Positions 27,518 to 37,422 of a stretch of DNA of 64,000 nt are shown here, piece after piece (within the stretch, counting starts at the first letter, position 1; each line of letters opens with the position of its first letter). The notes below the pieces were generated by a model, which was not told the origin of the DNA, did no database searches, and worked only from the letters and a program-made list of their open reading frames with translations. Location of the stretch: the NCBI RefSeq assembly GCF_029023865.1, contig NZ_CP118969.1, positions 744,001 through 808,000 of the forward strand, given 5' to 3'. This DNA comes from Lactococcus lactis (GTDB taxonomy: Bacteria > Bacillota > Bacilli > Lactobacillales > Streptococcaceae). The position numbers were made by a program, and so were the translations under genes.

Positions 27518-28501
27518 ATGACAACAATCAAGCAAGTTGCGCTTGAAGCAGGAGTTTCAAAGTCCACTGTTTCACGTTTTATTGCTCAGAATGGCTATGT
27601 AAGTGATGAAGCCAGAGAAAAAATTGAACGAGCAATTAAAAAACTAAATTTCAGACCCAATCTTTCTGCCCAATCTTTAAAAACTAAAAAGAATCAGCTT
27701 GTTGGACTATTATTGCCAGATATCTCCAATCCTTTTTTCCCAATGCTAGCCAAAGGAGCAGAGGAATTTTTAAAAGAAAAAGGTTATCGTGTGATGCTCG
27801 GAAATATTGGTGAAAAGAATCAATCTGAGCAAGATTATTTGAAAGTTTTGATTCAAAGTAATGCTGCTGGCATCATTTCAACCCATGATTTTAAAGAAGA
27901 CTTTCCTGATTTGGATATTCCAACTGTAATCGTGGACCGAGTAGGCCATAAAAGTAACTATGGTGTTTTTTCGGACAATGAGTCAGGTGGACGATTAGCA
28001 GCAAAAGTGATTGTAACAGCAGGAGCAAAAAAAGTTGCTGTAGTCAGCGGTCCTTTGAATGCCACAAATATCAATAATCGTTTTAAAGCAAGTATTGCTT
28101 ATTTAAAAGAAAAACAAGTTGATTTTAAAGCTTTTTACAGTCAAAGTTATGATTTTGAAGAAATTCAGAAAGAGGCGAGAGAAGTGCTTGCCAATGAAGA
28201 AAACTTTGATAGTATTATTGCACCATCGGATATTCATGCTATGGCTTATATCCACGAAATTCATCGTTTAAATAAGAAAATTCCTGAGGATATTCAAATT
28301 ATTGGTTATGACGATATTCAAATGAGCCAATTCATTTATCCAGCACTCTCAACCATTCATCAATCTGCTTATCAGATGGGGCTTGAAGCTGCTCAACTTA
28401 TTTATAAAATCGCGACTGACCAAGCAATTGAGAAGTCTAAAATTGAACTCCCTGTTCATTATGTAGCGCGTGAAACAATTCGACAAAAGAGAAAAGAATG
28501 A
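27518..28501 (+). CDS. rbsR: ribose operon repressor (LacI family)
   Basis: 327 residues with an N-terminal LacI helix-turn-helix (TIKQVALEAGVSKSTVSRFI at 3-22), hinge segment RPNLSAQSLKTKK and a sugar-binding core of the ribose-binding-protein type. It is the first gene of rbsRKDACB and would repress its own operon through the operator at about 27487. ATG 27518 follows AAAGGAGG. The assignment rests on its operon. Confidence 0.93.
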   Translation: MTTIKQVALEAGVSKSTVSRFIAQNGYVSDEAREKIERAIKKLNFRPNLSAQSLKTKKNQLVGLLLPDISNPFFPMLAKGAEEFLKEKGYRVMLGNIGEKNQSEQDYLKVLIQSNAAGIISTHDFKEDFPDLDIPTVIVDRVGHKSNYGVFSDNESGGRLAAKVIVTAGAKKVAVVSGPLNATNINNRFKASIAYLKEKQVDFKAFYSQSYDFEEIQKEAREVLANEENFDSIIAPSDIHAMAYIHEIHRLNKKIPEDIQIIGYDDIQMSQFIYPALSTIHQSAYQMGLEAAQLIYKIATDQAIEKSKIELPVHYVARETIRQKRKE

Positions 28502-28511
28502 GGAAAAATTA

Positions 28512-29414
28512 ATGACAAAAGTAAGTGTTATAGGAAGTATTTCAATGGATTTAGTCACAAGGACTAACCGAGTGCCGAATGCTGGAGAAACAGTATTTGG
28601 TGAAGATTTCGCTATGGTTCCCGGTGGAAAAGGAGCGAACCAAGCCGTTGCTTTTGCTAGACTTTCTCCTAATGAAGTAAGTATGATTGGAGCAGTAGGC
28701 AAGGATGCTTTTGGTGAGAGTATTTTGCAAAACTTCAAAGAAAATGCAGTTCTTTTTGAAAATGTGGGAACGGTACCACAAACAACAGGGATTGCTCAAA
28801 TTACTCTCTATGATGACGATAATCGTATTATTATTATTCCAGGTGCTAATAATGAAGTTCTACCAAGTTATCTAGCAGACCTTTGGGAGAAAATTAAAGA
28901 AAGCCAACTTGTTATTCTACAAAATGAAATTCCACATGAAACAAATCTAGCGATTGCTAAATTCTGTAAAGAAAATGCGATAAAAGTTCTTTATAATCCA
29001 GCTCCAGCAAGAAAAACAGATTTGGAAATGATTGATTTTGTTGATTATATCACACCGAATGAACACGAATGTAAGGAACTTTTTCCAAATTTAGCACTTG
29101 AAGAAATTCTCAAAAAATATTCAAATCGTCTGATTGTCACCTTAGGAAGTGAAGGAGTCATTTTCCACGATGGAGAGACTCTTCAAAAAATTCCTGCCAT
29201 AAAAGCTAAAGTTGTAGATACAACTGGTGCAGGAGATACATTCAACGGAGCCTTTGCCTTTGGTTTGACTGAGAACTTATCAATTAGTGATTCTATCAGA
29301 TTAGCTGTCGTTGCTTCTCATTTATCTATTCAAAAATTTGGCGCACAAGGCGGGATGCCAAAGCTATCAGAAGTTAAAGCAAAATTAAAAGAACTTGAAA
29401 TTAATCTCTACTAA
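28512..29414 (+). CDS. rbsK: ribokinase (PfkB family)
   Basis: Phosphorylates ribose to ribose-5-phosphate. The protein of 300 residues has the N-terminal GSISMDLVTRTNRVPNAGET, the GGKGANQAVA motif and the C-terminal PfkB signature DTTGAGDTFNGAF with the catalytic aspartate. I start at ATG 28512 because GAGGA lies upstream; the frame is open to 28470 inside rbsR. It is separated from rbsR by 10 bases. Confidence 0.95.
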   Translation: MTKVSVIGSISMDLVTRTNRVPNAGETVFGEDFAMVPGGKGANQAVAFARLSPNEVSMIGAVGKDAFGESILQNFKENAVLFENVGTVPQTTGIAQITLYDDDNRIIIIPGANNEVLPSYLADLWEKIKESQLVILQNEIPHETNLAIAKFCKENAIKVLYNPAPARKTDLEMIDFVDYITPNEHECKELFPNLALEEILKKYSNRLIVTLGSEGVIFHDGETLQKIPAIKAKVVDTTGAGDTFNGAFAFGLTENLSISDSIRLAVVASHLSIQKFGAQGGMPKLSEVKAKLKELEINLY

Positions 29415-29435
29415 AAAAGAAAGAGAGTTAAATTT

Positions 29436-29834
29436 ATGAAAAAAGAAGGAATACTTAATAGTGAATTAGCAAAAATTGCTGACGATTTGGGCCATACTGA
29501 CCAAGTTTGTATTGGAGATTTAGGCTTACCAGTACCATCAGGTGTCAAAAAAATTGATTTAGCCCTGACAAGAGGAAAACCCAGTTTTCAAGAAGTGCTG
29601 GACATCTATTTGGAAAATATTTTAGTTGAAAAAGTCTATCTTGCTGAGGAAATAAAAGAAAATAATCCTGAACAGTTAGCGATTTTACTGACAAAATTAT
29701 CAGCAGATGTTGAAATAGTTTTTGTCAGTCATGAAACCTTAAAATTAATGAATCATGAGGTCAAAGCAGTGGTGAGAACAGGAGAAAATACGCCTTATTC
29801 AAATATTATTTTACAATCAGGTGTCGCTTTGTGA
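29436..29834 (+). CDS. rbsD: D-ribose pyranase
   Basis: Interconverts the pyranose and furanose forms of ribose so that ribokinase can act. The 132 residues follow E. coli RbsD closely: KEGILNSELAKI, the catalytic histidine in LGHTDQV, GLPVPSGV and a C-terminal GENTPYSNIILQSGV. It lies between rbsK and rbsA in the operon. Confidence 0.95.
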   Translation: MKKEGILNSELAKIADDLGHTDQVCIGDLGLPVPSGVKKIDLALTRGKPSFQEVLDIYLENILVEKVYLAEEIKENNPEQLAILLTKLSADVEIVFVSHETLKLMNHEVKAVVRTGENTPYSNIILQSGVAL

Positions 29835-29852
29835 AAAAGGAGGAGGTCAATT

Positions 29853-31331
29853 TTGAAAATAGAAATGAAGAACATTTCTAAATCATTTGGAACGAATAAA
29901 GTTCTTAAAGCAATTGATTTAACGATTAATTCAGGAGAAGTTCATGCCTTAATGGGAGAAAATGGGGCTGGAAAATCTACTTTGATGAATATTCTAACTG
30001 GTCTATTTCCAGCTTCTGGTGGGGAAATTGAGATTGACAGTGAAAAGAAAATTTTTAAAAATCCTCAGGAAGCAGAAGGATTTGGAATTAGTTTTATTCA
30101 TCAGGAAATGAATACTTGGCCTGATTTAACAGTCTTAGAGAATCTTTTTTTAGGACGAGAGATAAAAAATAAATTTGGTATTTTAGATACGAAGGCCATG
30201 CGAAAAAAAGCAAATTTTGCTTTTGAACAGCTGGGAGTAAAAATTGATTTAGACAAAGAAATTGGTAATTTATCAGTTGGTCAGCAACAAATGGTTGAAA
30301 TAGCTAAAAGTTTTTTGTCTGATTTAAAAATTTTGATTATGGATGAACCAACAGCAGCATTGACCGAAAGAGAAACAGAAAGATTGTTTTCAGTTATTGC
30401 TGGTCTAAAAAATCAAGGGGTTGGAATTATTTATATTTCTCATCGAATGGAAGAAATTTTTAAAATCACAGATTGTGTAACTGTCATGCGTGATGGCCTA
30501 GTCATTGATACACAAAAGACGAAAGAAACCAACGTTGATGAATTAGTTAGAAAAATGGTTGGTCGGTCAATTACAGATTACTATCCCCAAAAAAATGCTG
30601 AAATTCGAGAAATTGTATTTGAAGCCGACCATTTATCGGCAGAATCTTTTAAAGACATTTCATTTTCAGTTCGTTCAGGTGAAATTCTCGGATTTGCAGG
30701 ACTCATGGGAGCTGGTAGAACTGAGGTCATGCGAGCAATTTTTGGAATTGATAAGCTAAAATCAGGTACGATAAAAATTAATGGAAAGAGTCTAACTATC
30801 AATAACCCGGCACAAGCAATCAAAGAAGGAATTGGCTTTTTAACAGAAGACCGAAAAGATGAAGGACTTGTTCTTGATTTCTCAATAAAAGATAATATTA
30901 CTCTTCCGAGTACAAAGGATTTTATTCATCATGGCCTCTTTGACGATAAAACAGCAACAACTTTTGTTAAGCAACTCTCTGAGCGTCTTAATGTTAAAGC
31001 GACAGATGAAGAACAAATAGTTGGTTCTCTATCTGGAGGAAATCAACAAAAAGTTGTCCTTGCCAAATGGATTGGCATTACGCCAAAAGTTTTAATCTTA
31101 GATGAACCAACACGAGGAGTCGACGTGGGAGCCAAGCGTGAAATTTATCAATTAATGAATGAACTTGCTGAACGTGGTGTTCCAATTATTATGATTTCAA
31201 GTGATTTACCCGAAATTCTTGGTGTTGCAGACCGAATTGCAGTGATGCATGAAGGAGAAATAGCAGGAATTTTAGCCAAAAATGAAGCAACACAAGAAAA
31301 TGTGATGCAGCTCGCAACAGGAGGACAATAA
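29853..31331 (+). CDS. rbsA: ribose ABC transporter, ATP-binding protein
   Basis: Energises ribose import. The 492 residues carry two ABC domains in tandem: the first has Walker A GENGAGKST (35-43) and signature LSVGQQQMVEIAK; the second has a degenerate Walker A (GLMGAGRTEVM), signature LSGGNQQKV and Walker B LILDEPTRGVDVG, which is the usual asymmetry of RbsA. The start is TTG 29853 after AGGAGGAGG. Confidence 0.95.
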   Translation: MKIEMKNISKSFGTNKVLKAIDLTINSGEVHALMGENGAGKSTLMNILTGLFPASGGEIEIDSEKKIFKNPQEAEGFGISFIHQEMNTWPDLTVLENLFLGREIKNKFGILDTKAMRKKANFAFEQLGVKIDLDKEIGNLSVGQQQMVEIAKSFLSDLKILIMDEPTAALTERETERLFSVIAGLKNQGVGIIYISHRMEEIFKITDCVTVMRDGLVIDTQKTKETNVDELVRKMVGRSITDYYPQKNAEIREIVFEADHLSAESFKDISFSVRSGEILGFAGLMGAGRTEVMRAIFGIDKLKSGTIKINGKSLTINNPAQAIKEGIGFLTEDRKDEGLVLDFSIKDNITLPSTKDFIHHGLFDDKTATTFVKQLSERLNVKATDEEQIVGSLSGGNQQKVVLAKWIGITPKVLILDEPTRGVDVGAKREIYQLMNELAERGVPIIMISSDLPEILGVADRIAVMHEGEIAGILAKNEATQENVMQLATGGQ

Positions 31332-31333
31332 GT

Positions 31334-32275
31334 GTGAAAGCTCTATCTCAAAAATTCAGTTCTTTAACGACAATGATTGCTCTGATTGTTTTGATGATTA
31401 TCATTACGTGTATCAATCCCAACTTTATGACGGCAAACAATTTGCTAAATTTACTCTTACAAGTCACGGCTAATGGATTTATTGCTTTTGGGATGACCTT
31501 CGTAATTCTAACTTCAGGAATTGACCTGTCAGTTGGCGCAATTTTAGCCCTTTCAAGTGCAGTGTCCGCAGGTTTTATAGCCCAAGGAATGCCTTTACCG
31601 CTAGCAGTAGTCTGTGCGTTAATCATTGGTGCTTTTCTTGGAGCGATCAATGGTGCACTTATTGCCTATGGGAAATTGGCCCCTTTCATTGTAACTTTAG
31701 CTACTCAAATGGTTTACCGCGGAGCAACCCTTGTTTTTACTGATGGTAATCCAATTACTAAACACATGGATGGCTATTTCTTAGCCTATATTGGACAAGG
31801 TTATTTACTGGGTATTCCTTTCCCTGTTATTTTAATGATTCTTGTTTTCATTGTTTTATGGATTTTGCTTCATAAAACAGCCTTTGGTAAATCAGTTTAT
31901 GCTTTGGGTGGTAATGAAAAAGCTGCTTATATTTCAGGAATTAAACTAAATAAAGTAAAAATTGCCATTTACACTTTATCTGGAGCAATGTCCGCAATTT
32001 CTGGTTTAATCATCAGTTCTCGTTTGTCATCAGCAACGCCACAAGCAGGTTCTGGATACGAAATGTATGCAATCGCTGCCGTTGTCCTTGGGGGAACCTC
32101 TCTAATGGGAGGAAAAGGGCGTATGTTTGGAACAATGATTGGGGTATTAATCATTGGTGTTCTAAATAATGGCTTAAATATAATTGGTGTGTCAGCCTTT
32201 TGGCAACAAGTCATCCAAGGATTAGTTATTCTCGTTGCAGTTCTTATCGATGTCATTCGTAGCAAACGGAAATAG
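31334..32275 (+). CDS. rbsC: ribose ABC transporter, permease
   Basis: Membrane channel of the ribose importer, 313 aa, with about eight to ten helices. The family segment TSGIDLSVGAILALSSAV lies near 58-75, and ALGGNEKAAYISGI precedes the coupling-helix region. The start is GTG 31334, two bases after the rbsA stop, with the site GGAGG inside the rbsA end, so translation is coupled. Confidence 0.94.
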   Translation: MKALSQKFSSLTTMIALIVLMIIITCINPNFMTANNLLNLLLQVTANGFIAFGMTFVILTSGIDLSVGAILALSSAVSAGFIAQGMPLPLAVVCALIIGAFLGAINGALIAYGKLAPFIVTLATQMVYRGATLVFTDGNPITKHMDGYFLAYIGQGYLLGIPFPVILMILVFIVLWILLHKTAFGKSVYALGGNEKAAYISGIKLNKVKIAIYTLSGAMSAISGLIISSRLSSATPQAGSGYEMYAIAAVVLGGTSLMGGKGRMFGTMIGVLIIGVLNNGLNIIGVSAFWQQVIQGLVILVAVLIDVIRSKRK

Positions 32276-32286
32276 GAGAGTTGAAC

Positions 32287-33261
32287 ATGAAATTAGTAAA
32301 AAAATTAACTTTTGCTTTTGTAGCTACTTTAGCAGTCTCAACTTTGACCGCATGTAGTCTTTATACCGGCATTCCAGGCCGTGATGGAAAAGAAAAAGTA
32401 GAAGAGGTAACGCATAAGAAACCAAATGAATTAAATATTGGTGTTTCTATTTCGACAACAAACAATCCTTATTTTGTTTCAATGAACAATGCGATTAAAT
32501 CAATGGCCAAAGAAAAAAATACAAAATTAACGGTTTCTGATGCCCAAAATGATTCTGCAACACAATTAAATAATGTTCAAAATTTCATCAGCCAAAATGT
32601 GGATGCGATTTTAATTAATCCTGTAGATTCTGATGCCATTGTTCCAGCCATTAAAGCAGCCAATAATGCCCATATCCCAGTGATTGCAATGGATAGAGGA
32701 TCAAATGGTGGAACAGTTTTAACAACCGTTGCCTCTGATAATGTGGCCGCTGGAAAAATGGCAGCTCAAGCCGTTGAAAAATTGGTTGGTAAAAACGTAA
32801 AAGTTCTGGAACTTTCTGGAACACCAGGAGCTTCGGCAACAATAGACCGTGGTAAAGGATTTAATAGTGAAGCTAAGACCTTAGGATTAAATATATTATC
32901 CAGTCAATCAGCTAATTTTGACAGAACAACTGGTTTAAATACGACTCAAAATATGCTCCAATCTCATAAAGACGTCCAAGCAATCTTTGCGCAAAATGAT
33001 GAAATGGCACTGGGAGCAGCTAAAGCTGTGCAAGCCACTAGACAAAAAATAGCTATTTTTGGAATTGATGGTGAGTCTGAAACACATGATGCCATAAAAG
33101 CAGGGACAATGACCGCAACGATTGCTCAACAACCGGCTAAAATTGGTGAAATGGCTTTGCAAGCTACCTATGATTATTATCAAGGTAAAAAAATTGCACA
33201 TATGATAAATTCGCCAATCTATCTTGTGGATAAAGATAATGTTGACCAACATCAATGGTAG
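32287..33261 (+). CDS. rbsB: ribose-binding lipoprotein
   Basis: Extracellular lipid-anchored receptor of the ribose importer. The start is ATG 32287, eight bases after AGGAG; a TTG at 32281 is too close to the site. A lipobox STLTAC puts the lipidated cysteine at residue 23. The periplasmic-binding fold starts NELNIGVSISTTNNPYF and contains AILINPVDSDAI. Length 324. It is the last gene of the operon. Confidence 0.95.
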   Translation: MKLVKKLTFAFVATLAVSTLTACSLYTGIPGRDGKEKVEEVTHKKPNELNIGVSISTTNNPYFVSMNNAIKSMAKEKNTKLTVSDAQNDSATQLNNVQNFISQNVDAILINPVDSDAIVPAIKAANNAHIPVIAMDRGSNGGTVLTTVASDNVAAGKMAAQAVEKLVGKNVKVLELSGTPGASATIDRGKGFNSEAKTLGLNILSSQSANFDRTTGLNTTQNMLQSHKDVQAIFAQNDEMALGAAKAVQATRQKIAIFGIDGESETHDAIKAGTMTATIAQQPAKIGEMALQATYDYYQGKKIAHMINSPIYLVDKDNVDQHQW

Positions 33262-33274
33262 TATAAAAATATAA

Positions 33275-33302
33275 ATTCTGTCGCTAGGACAGAGTTTTTT
33301 TA
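33275..33302 (+). terminator. terminator of the rbs operon
   Basis: CTGTC/GACAG with a GCTAG loop (33278-33292) is followed by AGTTTTTTT. Confidence 0.8.
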
Positions 33303-33461
33303 TTTTTAAAAATAAAGATGAATAATGAATAAAAATATAAATTTGTCCAAGTGACATTTTTAAACTTCGCAAAAAGTAAAATTTATAATATAATAGATAG
33401 CTGGGGCTCTTTTAGGTTTGTAAAATTAAAAAGAGTTTATCCTCTAAAAAAAGGAGAAAAA

Positions 33462-34892
33462 ATGGGAGAAAATACTGTTCCTCAAAAATCTAGTGATAAT
33501 GCGGGTTCAATAGTGGCTTTAATGGTGGCCCTATTGGTAGCAATCTTTGCTTTTCAGCTCAATGCTTCAATGCTCTCGCCTGCTTTGGTTACCATGCAGA
33601 CCCAATTACACACGACAGCTTCGTCTATAGCACTAACACAAACCATCTTTTTTACAGCTGCGGCCTTATTTGCTCTATTTTTGCCTCGTTTGGCGGATTT
33701 GATTGGACGAAAAAAAGTTCTAATTGGAATGCTTACTTTGACAATGATTGGTTGTCTTATCTCAGGATTTGCTACAAATGTAGGGATTTTGATGATTGGT
33801 CGTATTTTACAAGGTGCTGCTGGCCCTGTGGTTCCGCTTTGTTTAATTATTATGCATGTGAAAGTGCGTGATGAGAAGAGATATGCAAAATTAATGGCCA
33901 TACTCACTTCAATCAATGGTGGAATTGCTGGGGTTGATGCATTAGCAGGTGGTTGGCTAGTAAGTCATGGTGGATTTCGTTCTGTATTTTTTGTTATGGG
34001 AATTACTGCGGCACTTGCTATTCTTTTAGTAAGTTTTGGAACGCAAGAGTCAACTGCAAAAGATACACCAAAAATGGATTGGAGCGGAGTCATTCTTTTA
34101 GTAGTGGCAATGGGTGCGCTCTTGAGCGCGGTGAATGCCTTGCAAGGAAGTTTTGGAAATCTTGGACTTCCTAATTGGCTTTTAGCTTCACTCTTGGCTC
34201 TTTTAGGTTTGATTTGTTTTGTTGGATTTTGGCAAGTTGAAAAACGAGTGAATCATCCAATGGTTCCTATTCATTATTTGAAACAAAGAAGAACTTGGGG
34301 GTTATTAATTACAACTCTCCTAACGATGACTGGTGTCTTTGCAATTATGAATGGTATTATTCCAGCTTTGGGTCAAGATGGTAAGTTTGGTTTGGGACTT
34401 GGGGCAGATATGGTTTCTCTTGTTACCCTTACTCCTTATGCGCTTGCTGGCTTATTCTTTGGACCTGTTTCAGGATTCTTGGCTGCTCGCTTTGGCTTTA
34501 CAAAAGTCCTTCGGGTTGGACTTTTAACGACGATTATCGGTATTGGTTTGGCCGTTGTTGGAGTGCTACAACCTTCAATCTGGCTTTTATTGTTGGTATC
34601 TACCTTCATTGGGATTACCTATGCTGGAATAACAAATATTATGTTAAATGGTCTGGGAATCGTGCTTTCACCAGAGGATAATCCAGGTTATCTTCCGGGC
34701 TTAAATGCAGGAATGTTTAATTTAGGAGCTGGTATCAGTTTCATTATCTTGTACGCAGTGCCAACGCTTTTACATACCAGTGTTGGTGGAAGTAGTTCTG
34801 GTTATATTTCTGGAATTGTCACAGGATTGATTCTTGTTATTATTGCTTTCTTTACTTCATTTTTAATTCCAGATTCTAAAAATGTAAAATAA
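33462..34892 (+). CDS. MFS drug-type exporter (DHA2 family, 14 helices)
   Basis: 476 residues with about fourteen hydrophobic helices. Motif A is LADLIGRKKVLIG after helix 2, and the region after helix 4 has GRILQGAAGPVVPLC, close to motif C/D of the DHA2 group. It probably exports drugs or metabolites with proton exchange; the substrate is unknown. The start is ATG 33462, with AAGGAG 5 nt upstream; the open frame to 33351 has no site. It lies between the ribose and hexuronate operons but has its own TATAAT near 33389 and a terminator, so a link to sugar use is not shown. Confidence 0.88.
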   Translation: MGENTVPQKSSDNAGSIVALMVALLVAIFAFQLNASMLSPALVTMQTQLHTTASSIALTQTIFFTAAALFALFLPRLADLIGRKKVLIGMLTLTMIGCLISGFATNVGILMIGRILQGAAGPVVPLCLIIMHVKVRDEKRYAKLMAILTSINGGIAGVDALAGGWLVSHGGFRSVFFVMGITAALAILLVSFGTQESTAKDTPKMDWSGVILLVVAMGALLSAVNALQGSFGNLGLPNWLLASLLALLGLICFVGFWQVEKRVNHPMVPIHYLKQRRTWGLLITTLLTMTGVFAIMNGIIPALGQDGKFGLGLGADMVSLVTLTPYALAGLFFGPVSGFLAARFGFTKVLRVGLLTTIIGIGLAVVGVLQPSIWLLLLVSTFIGITYAGITNIMLNGLGIVLSPEDNPGYLPGLNAGMFNLGAGISFIILYAVPTLLHTSVGGSSSGYISGIVTGLILVIIAFFTSFLIPDSKNVK

Positions 34893-34910
34893 ATGAGTTA
34901 CTTATAAAAA

Positions 34911-34940
34911 ACTCTGTCGGAATTCCGGCAGAGTTTTTTA
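34911..34940. terminator. bidirectional terminator
   Basis: ACTCTG-CGGAATTCCG-CAGAGT forms a near-perfect palindrome with A5/T5 flanks between the exporter and the GntR gene. Confidence 0.88.
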
Positions 34941-35621
34941 TTCGGGTAAATTATCAAAGTATTCAGGAAAAGCTTGTAACACTGCCATTTCTTCGTCAAA
35001 CATCAAGTGCAAATGTTTGGCAGCTGCTGTGACAGCTTGTTCTCCATCATGATTCTCAACAGCGCAAAGTATTTCCTTATGTTGCTCAATCAAGGTATTC
35101 CATGGTAAATCAGAAATCGCAAGACGTAACCAACGGAAACGATTGAACTGAATATTAATGGTTTGAAGCCAGTCCCAGACTTGGGCATGATTAGTCATTA
35201 AATAAAAAGTTTTATGAAATTCTTCATCGGCATTAAAAAAATTGTGATATTCTGCTTTAGCAGCATATTGTTCTTGAAGTTCAATTGCATCACGCGCTTG
35301 GTTGAGTAAAAGATTATTATTCTCTAAAGCCGCGGCTTCGGAAACAATTTTGGCTTCTAAATTTTCTCGAATGAATCGAGCATTGATGGCAGCATCTAAA
35401 TCAATTTTTGTGACGAAGGTTCCTGATTGAGGGATGCTGTAAATGAGTCCATCACGACGTAAACGAAGAAGTGCCTCTCTGACAGGAGTTCGGCCTAATT
35501 GCAAATCAATTTCGATATTTTTTTGTGAAATTTTTTGTCCAGGACGATATTCATTCCTGAGAATTTTGCCTGTAATTTGTTTATAGGCCTGATTCTGTAG
35601 ATTAAAATTCAATTCATTCAT
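34938..35621 (-). CDS. GntR-family regulator of the hexuronate operon (FadR/FCD type)
   Basis: 227 residues. The N-terminal winged helix (RPGQKISQKNIEIDLQLGR, then TPVREALLRLRRDGL) is followed by the wing SIPQSGTFV; residues 80-215 form the helical FCD effector domain. It is divergent from uxuB, and the palindromic site between them (35720-35768) is its likely operator. By position it corresponds to UxuR/ExuR-type regulators that respond to hexuronates or an intermediate. Confidence 0.85.
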   Translation of the reverse strand: MNELNFNLQNQAYKQITGKILRNEYRPGQKISQKNIEIDLQLGRTPVREALLRLRRDGLIYSIPQSGTFVTKIDLDAAINARFIRENLEAKIVSEAAALENNNLLLNQARDAIELQEQYAAKAEYHNFFNADEEFHKTFYLMTNHAQVWDWLQTINIQFNRFRWLRLAISDLPWNTLIEQHKEILCAVENHDGEQAVTAAAKHLHLMFDEEMAVLQAFPEYFDNLPE

Positions 35622-35703
35622 TCTGTAATTATAGAGCAGAGGGGCGGTAAAGTCAAATAATAAAGGTATTCTTTTAAAATAATGTCTTTTTTTTAATATA
35701 TTC

Positions 35704-35768
35704 TTGACAACGGTTTCTTAAAAGTGATATACTAGTTTTCGTAGAAGAAAAACTGATATATCACTTTT
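35704..35768 (+). promoter_or_regulatory. uxuB promoter with cre and paired GntR operator
   Basis: TTGACA (35704-35709) and TATACT (35728-35733) are 18 bp apart. The cre-like TGACAACGGTTTCT (35705-35718) matches 12 of 14. Two 20-base arms, 35720-35739 and 35749-35768, are inverted copies matching at 18 of 20 positions around an 8-base centre; the right arm contains TGATATATCA, a palindrome typical of GntR sites. Confidence 0.75.
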
Positions 35769-35787
35769 GAGATTTAAAGGAGAAATC

Positions 35788-37422
35788 ATGGTGAAATTGC
35801 TTGATGATTATTTGATAAAGGGTGAGGAATTTAAAAAAGTAAAAATTAAAATTCCTAACTTTAATCAAGACAAAGTTATAGAGTCAACAGCTGATAATCC
35901 AGTCTGGGTCCACTTTGGTGGAGGAAATCTTTTTAGATGTTTCCATGCGGTTGTCGCCCAAGACTTACTCAATCAAGGAGAACTCAACTCAGGTCTTATT
36001 GTGGCCGAAACTTATGATGATGAGGTAATTGATAAAATCTATCGAGCCTATAATAATCGTTTTCTGTCAGTGACAATGAAAACAGATGGAACTTTTGACA
36101 AAGAATTGATTGCGAGTGTTGCTGAAAGTTTTTATTTTAATGCAGAAAATACCGAAGGTTGGGCTCATTTAACAAAAGTCTTTGAAAATCCGTCTTTGCA
36201 ATTGACAACTTTTTCGATTACAGAAAAAGGTTATTCACTACGGGATTCAAAAGATCTATTGACGCCTTTGGCACTTGAAGATATGCAAGGAAGAAGCAAG
36301 CCCAAAACCAATATGGGGGCAGTTACTTATCTCCTTTATGCAAGATTTAAAGCTGGTAAATTTCCGATTGCCATGGTGAGCACAGATAATTTTTCAGAAA
36401 ATGGTTTGAAATTGCAAGAAGCGATTTTGACCATTGCTAAAGCTTGGGTGGAAAATGAAATCGTAGAACAAGATTTTTATGATTACCTTATCAATCCTAA
36501 AAAAGTCAGTTTTCCCTGGTCAATGATTGACCGAATTACACCCAATCCGTCTGAAAAAGTTGCAAAATTACTGACAGCTGATGGTTTTGAGGATACAGAA
36601 ATTTTACATAGTCAAAAACATACAAATATTGCTCCTTTTGGTAATACGGAAGAAGTTCATTATTTAGTGATTGAAGATACTTTTCCAAATGGCAGGCCGG
36701 CATTAGAAAAAGCTGGAGTTATCTTGACTGATCGTGAAACAGTCAATGATGCTGATCAGATGAAAGTTACCGCTTGTTTGAACCCCTTGCATACCGCTTT
36801 AGCTATTTTTGGAAGTTTATTAGATTATCATTCAATTTGGGAAGAAGTTGCCAATCCAGATTTGTTAGCACTTATTAAGAATTTGGGGTATGGCGAGGCT
36901 TTGCCTGTGGTTAAGAATCCGAAAATTATCAATCCGAAAGATTTTATTGACCAGTTATTGACTAAACGTTTACCAAATAAAAACATTCCAGATACACCAC
37001 AGAGAATTGCGGCAGATACGTCACAAAAAATTCCTGTTCGCTATGGCGTAACGATTGGACACTATATTGCCAATCCAAGATTTTCTGTTAAAGAATTGGA
37101 ATTTATTCCATTAGTCATTGCTGCTTGGTGCCGTTATTTAATCGGAATTAATGATGAGTTAGAAAGTTTTTCTCCAAGTCCGGACCCTCTTCTTGAAGAG
37201 TTGCAAGCTTTTGTTGCCGAGGTAAAATTAGATGGTAGTCAGCAAGAAATTCATGAAATTCTAAAACCTATCTTATCTAATCACCAAATTTTTCCAAATG
37301 AGATGTACCAAACAGGGCTAGCTCAAAAGATTGAAAATTACTTTGAGCAAATGCTTCAAGGCAAAGGAGCAGTGCTTAAGACACTGCAAATCGTCCTAAA
37401 AGAACACGGAAAAAAATACTGA
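35788..37422 (+). CDS. uxuB: fructuronate reductase / D-mannonate oxidoreductase
   Basis: Reduces D-fructuronate to D-mannonate with NADH. The 544 residues belong to the long-chain mannitol dehydrogenase family: N-terminal WVHFGGGNLFRCFHAVVAQDLL for nucleotide binding and a C-terminal helical domain with the KVTACLNPLHTALA segment (catalytic lysine and histidine region). The start is ATG 35788 after AAAGGAG; the frame is open 21 bases upstream without a site. It is the first gene of the uxu operon. Its stop codon lies inside an ACTGACAG motif. Confidence 0.93.
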   Translation: MVKLLDDYLIKGEEFKKVKIKIPNFNQDKVIESTADNPVWVHFGGGNLFRCFHAVVAQDLLNQGELNSGLIVAETYDDEVIDKIYRAYNNRFLSVTMKTDGTFDKELIASVAESFYFNAENTEGWAHLTKVFENPSLQLTTFSITEKGYSLRDSKDLLTPLALEDMQGRSKPKTNMGAVTYLLYARFKAGKFPIAMVSTDNFSENGLKLQEAILTIAKAWVENEIVEQDFYDYLINPKKVSFPWSMIDRITPNPSEKVAKLLTADGFEDTEILHSQKHTNIAPFGNTEEVHYLVIEDTFPNGRPALEKAGVILTDRETVNDADQMKVTACLNPLHTALAIFGSLLDYHSIWEEVANPDLLALIKNLGYGEALPVVKNPKIINPKDFIDQLLTKRLPNKNIPDTPQRIAADTSQKIPVRYGVTIGHYIANPRFSVKELEFIPLVIAAWCRYLIGINDELESFSPSPDPLLEELQAFVAEVKLDGSQQEIHEILKPILSNHQIFPNEMYQTGLAQKIENYFEQMLQGKGAVLKTLQIVLKEHGKKY

